Below, piece after piece: positions 53,046 through 64,000 of a stretch of DNA of 64,000 nucleotides. The notes under the pieces were generated by a model. That model had not been told where the DNA came from. It searched no databases and was given only the letters and a program-made list of their open reading frames with translations. The stretch's first letter is position 1. Each line of letters begins with the position of its first letter. The position numbers were made by a program, and so were the translations under genes. Source of the DNA: Nocardioides exalbidus (lineage in GTDB: Bacteria; Actinomycetota; Actinomycetes; Propionibacteriales; Nocardioidaceae); NCBI RefSeq assembly GCF_900105585.1, contig NZ_FNRT01000002.1:3596001-3660000 (forward strand), read 5' to 3'.

Positions 53046-53783
53046 TCAGCGGGGCGCCACGACTCCCGTCGACGGGTCGCGGTCGGTGAGGCAGTAGACC
53101 TGCCCGCCGGGCGCGGTCAGCACGGTCCAGAACGCGTGCACGCCCACGACGTCGGCGCCGAGGCCGACGTGCCGGTCGGTGTCGCCCGCGCGGTCGGTGG
53201 TGGCGAGGTCGGGGTGGGCCCGGACCGCGCCGTCGACCTCGTCGAGCCGCTGGAGCAGGATCCGCACCTGGCCGGGTGTGACGAGCCGGGCGAAGCCGGG
53301 CGCCGTGGCCTCCTGCAGCTCGCGCCCGGTGAGGTCGCGCCAGAACGCGGTCTCCTGCTCCCAGTGCGACTGCGGCACGTCGAGGCAGACCTGGTCGAGG
53401 ATCGTGGCGCCGTCGCGGACCAGCTCCGTCCCGAGGCCCGCGTCGAGCAGCGTCTGGCAGAACGTGAAGCCGCCGGGGGAGCGCATCACCTCGACGTCCT
53501 CGTAGACCCAGGCGGTCGTCGCGCCGAGGCCCCGAGCGTGCTCGATCGCCGCGGCGCGGTCGGAGTGGTCGAGGTCGAGGTGGAGACCCGGTGCGCCGGG
53601 GACCGCCTGCATCTTGAGGTACGCCGGACCCGCCGGGGGCTGAAGGGTGAGGAACTGGCCGTCCTCGCCGCGCCGCTCCGACGGCAGCCAGCCCGTGACG
53701 TCCGACCAGAACGCGACGGCACCCTCGAACCGGTCGGCGGGGGTGTCGAGGAAGACCTGGATCCAGCCGGTCGGGGCAGTCAT
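53046..53783 (-). CDS. Two-domain VOC/glyoxalase-like protein
   Basis: 245 residues, two VOC domains: WIQVFLDTPADRFEGAVAFWSDVTGWLPSERRGEDGQFLTLQPPAGPAYLKMQAVPGAPGLHLDLDHSDRAAAIEHARGLGATTAWVYEDVEVMRSPGGFTFCQTL and DQVCLDVPQSHWEQETAFWRDLTGRELQEA..GQVRILLQRLDEVDGAVRAHPDLATTDRAGDTDRHVGLGADVVGVHAFWTVLTAPGGQVYCLTDRDP. The His/Glu metal positions are only partly kept, so a binding or dioxygenase-like role cannot be told apart. The ATG (MTAPTGWIQVFLDTPAD) starts the domain; convergent with pyrC. Confidence 0.8.
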   Translation of the reverse strand: MTAPTGWIQVFLDTPADRFEGAVAFWSDVTGWLPSERRGEDGQFLTLQPPAGPAYLKMQAVPGAPGLHLDLDHSDRAAAIEHARGLGATTAWVYEDVEVMRSPGGFTFCQTLLDAGLGTELVRDGATILDQVCLDVPQSHWEQETAFWRDLTGRELQEATAPGFARLVTPGQVRILLQRLDEVDGAVRAHPDLATTDRAGDTDRHVGLGADVVGVHAFWTVLTAPGGQVYCLTDRDPSTGVVAPR

Positions 53784-53826
53784 GACGTGATCATGGCGCG
53801 GGACCCGGTCGTCGTACAGTCGCAGG

Positions 53827-54222
53827 GTGAGCGACGTCCCGCAGCTGCTGCACACGGTCCTCGACGCGGTCGACGTGCGACGGGAGGCCGGGTTCTGGCG
53901 CGAGCTGCTCGGACTCGTCTACCGCCCGGGTGACGAGAGCGGTACGTCGGACTGGCTGGTGCTCACCCACGCCGACGGCCGACGGTGCCTGGCGATCCAG
54001 GAGGTCGACGCCCTGCCGGGGAGCCGGTGGCCGGAGCCGGGTCATCCGTCCGTATCCCACCTCGACACCACGGTGCCGACGCGCGAGTCGCTCGAGGCGA
54101 CGCACGAGCGCGTGCTGGCGCTGGGAGGCGAGCTGCGGTTCGACCGGACCGACGACCCGGACGAGCCGCTGCGCGCCTACGCCAGCCCCGAGGGCCACGT
54201 CTTCTGCGTCTTCGTGGCCTGA
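53827..54222 (+). CDS. VOC/glyoxalase-like single-domain protein
   Basis: 131 residues. VOC pattern: LLHTVLDAVDVRREAGFWRELLGLVYRPGDESGTSDWLVLTHADGRRCLAIQEVDALPGSRWPEPGHPSVSHLDTTVPTRESLEATHERVLALGGELRFDRTDDPDEPLRAYASPEGHVFCVFV. Metal positions fit a His/Glu set (LHT, SHL, EGHVFCVF). Substrate unknown. GTG start; TACAGT ends exactly 6 nt upstream. Divergent from the two-domain VOC gene, so the pair may be a local duplication of the family. Confidence 0.8.
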   Translation: MSDVPQLLHTVLDAVDVRREAGFWRELLGLVYRPGDESGTSDWLVLTHADGRRCLAIQEVDALPGSRWPEPGHPSVSHLDTTVPTRESLEATHERVLALGGELRFDRTDDPDEPLRAYASPEGHVFCVFVA

Positions 54223-54951
54223 TCAGGCGCGCTTGTTGACGCGGACGCGGTTGTTCGCGCCCTTGATGCTGACCTTGGTGCTGCCCTTCTCGACGGCCAC
54301 GGTGTTGTTGGCCCCGACGATCCTGAGCACGGGCAGCTTCGTCACCTTGACGCCGTTGTTCGCGCCGCGGATCACGAGCTTCGAGGCCTTGGTGCCCTTG
54401 TAGGTCGCGTTGCTGCCCTTGATCGTGACCGGGCCGGCCGTGCCGACCTTAGCCGCCTGGTTGCCGCCCTTGAGCAGGACGGTGGTCGCGGACGACGCCT
54501 TGACGGTGTTGTTGCCGCCGGTGAGCGTCGCGGTGGCGACGCCGCCGGAGAAGGTCGCCTCGTTGTTGCCGTCGCGGATGACCACGTCACCGGCGGTGGG
54601 CGCCGACAGGGAGTTGTTCCCGCCGGCCAGGTCGACGGTGCCAACGTCACCCGTGGCGGTGACCTCGAGGTTGGCGCCGGTCACCGTGAGCGACGTCGCG
54701 GCCGGCAGCACGACCGTGATGTTGGAGGCGTCGATCCGCACGTCGGTGCAGGTCCCGGTGAGCGTGACGTCGTCGAGCGTGGACGGGATGGTCACGGGCC
54801 CACCGGCGCAGTCCAGGACGACGGTGTCGGCGTGTGCCGGGGCGGAGACGGCGATCAGGGCGGCGCCGGAGACGACGGTGACGGTGAGGGCGCCGGCGAG
54901 ACTCGCAGCGGCACGGGACAGGGCAGGCGTCATGGAGTGCATGTCGGCCAT
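54223..54951 (-). CDS. Secreted DUF3060 asparagine-ladder repeat protein
   Basis: 242 residues. A signal peptide (AALSRAAASLAGALTVTVVSGAALIAVSAPAHA, cleavage near AHA-DT) is followed by ~9 repeats of 17-20 residues with a central G-N-N or G-x-N: VTGANLEV, LAGGNNSL, IRDGNNEA, LTGGNNTV, LKGGNQAA, IKGSNATY, IRGANNGV, IVGANNTV, IKGANNRV. Hydrophobic residues flank each pair, the pattern of a right-handed beta-helix with a stacked Asn ladder, as in DUF3060 proteins. The last repeats are basic (KGANNRVRVNKRA). A cell-surface role is likely, no partner is known. ATG at 54951 has AGGG upstream; 54942 and 54933 are alternatives. Confidence 0.8.
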   Translation of the reverse strand: MADMHSMTPALSRAAASLAGALTVTVVSGAALIAVSAPAHADTVVLDCAGGPVTIPSTLDDVTLTGTCTDVRIDASNITVVLPAATSLTVTGANLEVTATGDVGTVDLAGGNNSLSAPTAGDVVIRDGNNEATFSGGVATATLTGGNNTVKASSATTVLLKGGNQAAKVGTAGPVTIKGSNATYKGTKASKLVIRGANNGVKVTKLPVLRIVGANNTVAVEKGSTKVSIKGANNRVRVNKRA

Positions 54952-55038
54952 GGTGCCCTGCCCTCCCACGGCGGAAACCTGCAGGTTGCGTGCTGGCACG
55001 GATCCCGGCGAACCGGTCGGGGGACCACCGTGGCTGCC

Positions 55039-55740
55039 ATGACGATGATCGATGCCCCGCCCGCCCCGGTCCGGTCGCCCGGCCCCGACCTGGTGCCCGC
55101 GGCCCGGGTGGCCTTCGCGCTGCTCGTCCTCTCGCAGGTCGCCGTCGTGGCCTTCACGATGTGGGAGCCGCCGTTCGACGGCGTGATCCGCTACGACGAC
55201 ATCGCGCCCCTCGGGTCGGCGTACTGGCCGATGAACGTCCTCGTCGGGGGACCGGCCTACGCGCTCGGGACGGTGACCGCGACGGTGTTCCTCGCCGTCC
55301 TCGGGGCCGGCCGCGCCACAGGTGCCTCGATGGTCGCCTCGATGGTCGGCTGCGTGCTGCACCTGCTGGGCGGGCTCGTCTTCGCCCTGGTCATCACGGC
55401 CGAGGTGCTGCCCTTCGCCTGGGCCGCGGACCCCGCGGTGGTCGGCGAGCAGGAGGGGCGCGCCCTCTTCGCGGCCTACAACGACCACTTCGACGCGTTC
55501 CTGCCCTACGTCCTCGGCTCGATGGCGGCGGTGGCGCTCGGGGTGCTGCTCGCCGTCGTCGGGGCGGCGCTCTCCGGCGGGCTGCGGTGGTGGGTGCCGG
55601 CGCTGGTGCTCGCACTCGTCGTCGCCCAGTTCGCGGTGCCCTTCCACCACCCGCTGGTGCCGGCCCTGAGCCTGGTCCAGCGCGTCGTCTGGATCGGTCT
55701 CGGCTGGGCCGGGCTGCGGCGGGTGGCGCGTCGTGGTTGA
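55039..55740 (+). CDS. Hypothetical membrane protein
   Basis: 233 residues, five predicted membrane helices: VAFALLVLSQVAVVAFTMW, YALGTVTATVFLAVLGAG, SMVASMVGCVLHLLGGLVFALVITAEVLPFAW, LPYVLGSMAAVALGVLLAVVGAAL, and WWVPALVLALVVAQFAVPF. Between the first two is an extracytoplasmic loop (EPPFDGVIRYDDIAPLGSAYWPMN). I do not recognise the family. It lies 46 bp before the membrane LuxR regulator; the longest regulator frame even overlaps its stop, so the two may be linked in function. An ATG two codons later is also possible. Confidence 0.7.
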   Translation: MTMIDAPPAPVRSPGPDLVPAARVAFALLVLSQVAVVAFTMWEPPFDGVIRYDDIAPLGSAYWPMNVLVGGPAYALGTVTATVFLAVLGAGRATGASMVASMVGCVLHLLGGLVFALVITAEVLPFAWAADPAVVGEQEGRALFAAYNDHFDAFLPYVLGSMAAVALGVLLAVVGAALSGGLRWWVPALVLALVVAQFAVPFHHPLVPALSLVQRVVWIGLGWAGLRRVARRG

Positions 55741-55786
55741 GCGGAGGTTGGCCCCGGCACCGCTCGGCGATGGGCATACTGCTGCC

Positions 55787-56977
55787 GTGTCGTGGCGGTG
55801 GCTGGTCGTGCTGCTGGCCGCAGGGGGAGTGGGCGCGAACCTCGTCCTGTGGCTCGGTGGCGAGCGCACGTTCGTCACCCACCCGGTCTCGGTGCTCGCG
55901 CTGGCCCTCGCGTCCGGCGCGGTCACGTGGCTCGCCGGTCGCTGCCAGGCCCCTCTCCGTGGCTGGCTGGTGGGCCTGGCGGCCGCCCTGGTGGCGCTCC
56001 TGCTCCTCGGCGCGTGGGCGAGCTCCACCCCGACGCCTGTCGCGGCCGGCCTCTGGTCGGTCGGCTGGGTGCCGGTCAACGCCCTGCTGGCCGTCGTGGG
56101 GCTGTCGCTGGCCGGCCTCGAGCGCTGGGCACGCGTCCTCGCAGCGGGCACCGCGGTCGCCACCCTCGCCGGCGCGTTCCTCGTGCGCCCCGTCGTGCCG
56201 TTCGCGGGCATCGAGACCGCCGCGCCCGAGGCATGGACCCACGTGGTGCCGTACGTCGCCGAGGTGCTGCTCGCCGCGTGGAACCTCGCGCTCGTCGCCG
56301 CCACCGTCGCGGTCGCGCTCCGGGCCAGGCGGGCCTCGGTCGTGGACCGTGGGCGGCTGGCCCGCGCAGCAGCCGTGACGTCGTGCGCGCCGTGCCTGGT
56401 CGTCTGCTGCTACGCCCTCGCGGTGCTGCGCAACCCCGGTGACGTCGACCCGACCGCCGGCAGCGTGGCGTACACCGTCGCGATCGGCCTGCTCGCGGCC
56501 CTCGTCGCCTGGGCCTCGTCGTCGCCCGACCGTCCTGCCGTGCGGGTCATCGCCTTCACCTGGGCCGCGGCCACGGTCGTGCTGCTGGGCGTGGGCATCG
56601 CCGGCCCGACCGTCGAGGCCCAGCTCACCCTCGGCATCGTCGCGGTCGCCGTCATCACTGTCGGCGTCCTCGCGGCCACCGCCGTCGGGCTCGCCCGCTA
56701 CGAGCACTGGTCGCACGCCCCGGCGCCCCGTCCCGTGACCACCGGCGTCCCCGGCCTCAGCCCGCGGGAGAACGACGTCCTGGCCGCGATGGCCGGCGGC
56801 GCCACCAACGCGGCGATCGCGGGCGAGCTCTTCCTCAGCGAGCGGACCGTCGAGCAGCACCTGCGCTCGATCTTCGACAAGCTCGACCTCGGCGACCACG
56901 GCGGGTCGAACCGTCGGGTGCGGGCAGCGGCGACGTGGTGGCAGCACCAGGACTCCGACCGCGCGGCCGAGGCCTGA
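55787..56977 (+). CDS. Membrane-anchored LuxR-type transcription regulator
   Basis: 396 residues. About nine membrane helices fill the first ~310 (WRWLVVLLAAGGVGANLVLWLG through LTLGIVAVAVITVGVLAATAVGLA). A short linker with PVTTGVPG leads to a C-terminal GerE/LuxR DNA-binding domain (~323-385): LSPRENDVLAAMAGGATNAAIAGELFLSERTVEQHLRSIFDKLDL, with the recognition helix SERTVEQHLRSIF. There is no receiver or kinase domain, so this is a one-component membrane sensor. The GTG at 55787 is chosen because CATACT ends exactly 6 nt upstream; a GTG 18 codons earlier overlaps the upstream stop. Target and signal unknown. Confidence 0.82.
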   Translation: MSWRWLVVLLAAGGVGANLVLWLGGERTFVTHPVSVLALALASGAVTWLAGRCQAPLRGWLVGLAAALVALLLLGAWASSTPTPVAAGLWSVGWVPVNALLAVVGLSLAGLERWARVLAAGTAVATLAGAFLVRPVVPFAGIETAAPEAWTHVVPYVAEVLLAAWNLALVAATVAVALRARRASVVDRGRLARAAAVTSCAPCLVVCCYALAVLRNPGDVDPTAGSVAYTVAIGLLAALVAWASSSPDRPAVRVIAFTWAAATVVLLGVGIAGPTVEAQLTLGIVAVAVITVGVLAATAVGLARYEHWSHAPAPRPVTTGVPGLSPRENDVLAAMAGGATNAAIAGELFLSERTVEQHLRSIFDKLDLGDHGGSNRRVRAAATWWQHQDSDRAAEA

Positions 56978-57000
56978 CCGCGCAGTCCCTCGGAATTCGG

Positions 57001-57057
57001 TTGGCCGGGCGCAGGGCGGCGTCTAGGCTGGTTGGCATCATGTGGATCCAGGACTGA
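57001..57057 (+). promoter_or_regulatory. ABC-F leader: promoter and upstream micro-ORF
   Basis: -35 TTGGCC (57001-57006), 17-nt spacer and -10 TAGGCT (57024-57029) lie just after an AATT patch. An ORF ATG TGG ATC CAG GAC TGA (57040-57057) encodes the five-residue peptide MWIQD. Such micro-ORFs upstream of ABC-F resistance genes sense stalled ribosomes. Confidence 0.5.
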
Positions 57058-57076
57058 CCCGACTCGCGTCCGCGGC

Positions 57077-57104
57077 GGCGCACCGCCTCCTTCCCAGGTG
57101 CGCC
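57077..57104 (+). terminator. Leader hairpin upstream of the ABC-F gene
   Basis: GGCGCACC (57077-57084) and GGTGCGCC (57097-57104) form a perfect 8-bp stem with a 12-nt loop, 20 nt after the micro-ORF stop and 42 nt before the gene. It is a candidate attenuator. Shorter GAGTC/GACTC complements further on could form an alternative fold near the ribosome site. Confidence 0.45.
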
Positions 57105-57145
57105 CTCAGCCCGGCGAGTCCCTCTCGACTCCCGAGGACGTCCGC

Positions 57146-58783
<1,638 letters not shown>

Positions 58784-58844
58784 CGTGTCGTGGACGCGAT
58801 GCCGGGGGAGGCCTCCGGCGCTGGTAGTGTCGGCGGCGGCTCGA

Positions 58845-58885
58845 ACATCCTTTAACGATCCGTCCCGTGAGGCGGAGAAGGAGGT
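58845..58885 (+). promoter_or_regulatory. PyrR-binding leader of carAB-pyrD
   Basis: Identical in 40 of 41 positions to the leader of pyrRBC (50213-50253), including TTTAAC, TCCCGTGAGGCGGAG and AAGGAGGT. A likely -10 TAGTGT is at 58825-58830. The ribosome site is the last part of the leader, as expected for translational repression by PyrR. Confidence 0.88.
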
Positions 58886-58890
58886 ACGGC

Positions 58891-60044
58891 ATGGCTCTGC
58901 CTGCCAGGAATCTGACCACTGCCCCGACCCGATCAGCACTGCTGGTCCTCGAGGACGGGCGCACCTTCCGCGGTGAGTCGTTCGGTGCCGAGGGCGAGAC
59001 CTTCGGCGAAGCAGTCTTCTCGACCGGCATGTCCGGCTACCAGGAGACCCTGACCGACCCCAGCTACCACCGGCAGGTCGTCGTGATGACGGCCCCGCAC
59101 GTCGGCAACACCGGCATGAACGACGAGGACCCCGAGTCCTCGCGGATCTGGGTCGCCGGCTACGTCGTGCGCGACCCTGCTCGCGTGCCGAGCAGCTGGC
59201 GCAGCGTGCGCACGCTCGCCGACGACCTCGCCGACCAGGGCGTCGTCGGGATCAGCGGCGTCGACACCCGTGCCCTGACCCGCCACCTGCGCGAGCGCGG
59301 CGCGATGCGCGTCGGCATCTCCAGCACCGAGACCGACCCGCAGGAGCTGCTGGCGCGGGTGCGGCAGTCCGGCGAGATGGCCGGTGCGAACCTCAGCGAG
59401 GCGGTCAGCACCCCGGAGGCCTACGTCGTCCCCGCCCAGGGCGAGAAGCGGTTCACCGTCGCCGCCCTCGACCTCGGCATCAAGGCCAACACCCCGCGGA
59501 TGATGAGCGAGCGTGGCATCGAGGTGCACGTCCTGCCCGCCACGGCGACCCTCGAGGACGTGCAGGCGGTCAGCCCCGACGGCCTCTTCTTCTCCAACGG
59601 GCCCGGCGACCCGGCCGCGACCACCGGCCAGGTCGAGCTGCTCCAGGGCGCGCTGCGCGCCGGCATCCCCTACTTCGGGATCTGCTTCGGCAACCAGCTC
59701 TTCGGCCGCGCGCTCGGTTTCGGCACCTACAAGCTGAAGTACGGCCACCGCGGCATCAACCAGCCGGTGATGGACCGCACGACCGGGAAGGTCGAGGTCA
59801 CCGCGCACAACCACGGGTTCGCGGTCGACGCGCCCCTCGAGGGCACCACGACCACCGAGTTCGGCGAGGTGGCGGTCAGCCACGTCTGCCTCAACGACGA
59901 CGTCGTCGAGGGTCTCGAGCTCCGCGACGCCGCGGGTGCGCTGAAGTCCTTCTCCGTGCAGTACCACCCCGAGGCGGCCGCCGGCCCGCACGACGCGGCG
60001 TACCTCTTCGACCGATTCAGCGACCTGATGGGAGGCACCCTCTG

Positions 60045-60045
<1 letters not shown>
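58891..60045 (+). CDS. carA: Carbamoyl-phosphate synthase small subunit
   Basis: 384 residues. N-terminal CPSase domain ([68 protein letters not shown]) and C-terminal class I glutaminase with nucleophile Cys265 in [33 protein letters not shown] and His in [22 protein letters not shown]. It releases ammonia from glutamine for the large subunit, feeding pyrimidine and arginine synthesis. The ATG has AAGGAGG 8-14 nt upstream, part of the PyrR leader. The stop overlaps the carB start. Confidence 0.97.
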
Positions 60046-63367
<3,322 letters not shown>

Positions 63368-63371
<4 letters not shown>

Positions 63372-64000
63372 CCGTGCGGGCCTACGACCTCCTCTTCGAG
63401 CAGGCACTCACCCGGATCGACCCGGAGCGGATCCACCATGCCGCGTTCCGGACGATCCGGGCGGCGGCCCCGCTCACCGGGCGGGCCGTGCGGCTGCCGT
63501 CCGCCCCGGTGCGGGCGCTCGGGCTGACCTTCCCGCACCCGCTCGGGCTGGCCGCCGGCTTCGACAAGAACGCCGTCGGCATCGACGGGCTCGCCGCCCT
63601 CGGCTTCGGGCACGTCGAGATCGGGACGGTGACGGGGGAGGCGCAGCCGGGGAACCCCCAGCCGCGGCTCTTCCGGCTCAAGGCCGACCGGGCGATCGTC
63701 AACCGCATGGGCTTCAACAACCACGGCTCCGAGGTCGTGGCGAAGCGGCTCGCCGCCTGGCGCGCAGGCGGCGGGACGACCCTGCTCGGGGTGAACATCG
63801 GCAAGTCCAAGGTCGTGCCCGAGGACGAGGCTGCCCGCGACTACGAGAAGTCCGCCGGCCTGCTCGCGCCCTACGCGGACTACCTCGTCGTCAACGTCTC
63901 CTCGCCCAACACGCCCGGCCTGCGCAACCTCCAGGCCGTGGAGAAGCTCGAGCCGATCCTCGCTGCCGTACGCCGTCGGGCCGACCAGGTGCGGCCCGAC
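63368..64000 (+). CDS. pyrD: Dihydroorotate dehydrogenase (quinone), N-terminal part
   Basis: 211 residues visible; the gene runs off the right edge. Class 2 enzyme: membrane-associated N-terminal helices ([42 protein letters not shown]), then [74 protein letters not shown], and [51 protein letters not shown]. The catalytic Ser is expected in the NVSSPNTPG stretch. It oxidises dihydroorotate with FMN and passes electrons to quinone. GTG overlaps the carB stop (GTGA); a GTG two codons later is possible. Confidence 0.93.

Overview
The window is a very GC-rich, densely packed stretch of actinobacterial chromosome with many GTG starts, four-base ATGA/GTGA gene overlaps and actinobacteria-only families (SepH, DUF3071/3093/3105/3159/3710/4193/4235/5998). 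Protein style and gene order suggest Nocardioidaceae (Nocardioides-like). That placement is an inference from recognition, not from a search. I see no rRNA, tRNA, CRISPR array, insertion sequence or prophage. Both ends cut genes: an MFS exporter on the left and pyrD on the right.

Layout. 1-3.7 kb: a P55-type MFS exporter and its LprG-type lipoprotein, then a type II topoisomerase A subunit (ParC-like). 3.8-12.2 kb: a GNAT/acyl-CoA-synthetase fusion (Pat-like), DUF5998, a phosphodiesterase, thymidine kinase, a rhodanese sulfurtransferase, a MOSC protein and the cell-division protein SepH. 12.3-17.7 kb: a TRIC-type channel, a secreted GH18 chitinase, a sugar-lactone oxidase, a Fe-S coproporphyrin ferrochelatase and SuhB. 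17.9-27.4 kb: a block whose order matches Mycobacterium tuberculosis Rv2699c to Rv2689c as I remember it (DUF4193, DUF3093, dut, DUF3710, OB-fold, DUF3159, two TrkA proteins, a KimA-like permease, an RNA methyltransferase), with an XRE regulator and DUF4235 inserted. 27.6-37.3 kb: aconitase, DUF3105, a thiamine-binding protein with a YjbQ enzyme, SRPBCC, GNAT, a probable SOS gene, a double-Nudix protein, an SMP-30 protein and dxs. 37.3-40.5 kb: an ECF sigma factor with a membrane partner, and an amino-acid permease. 40.7-49.5 kb: fatty-acid metabolism (fadB-fadA; PAC2-TesB; HtdX-like MaoC and FabG4-like reductase divergent from a FadA2-like thiolase). 49.5-64 kb: pyrimidine synthesis in two blocks, pyrR-pyrB-pyrC and carA-carB-pyrD. 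About 5.8 kb of unrelated genes separates them: two VOC proteins, a DUF3060 repeat protein, a membrane protein, a membrane-anchored LuxR regulator and an ABC-F protein.

Regulation is the most informative part of the window. At least 18 starts have a TANNNT hexamer ending 6-8 nt upstream, the signature of leaderless mRNAs. One of these promoters has a perfect LexA box in its spacer and drives an unknown 138-residue protein. The two pyrimidine blocks carry nearly identical 41-nt leaders with a PyrR binding-loop sequence. The ABC-F gene has a leader with a five-codon ORF and a hairpin. An ECF-type promoter precedes the sigma factor gene, and palindromic operators overlap the acnA and fabG4/fadA2 promoters. 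Gene ends carry unusual palindromes, including four copies of one GTGAGTC/GACTCA family within 11 kb.
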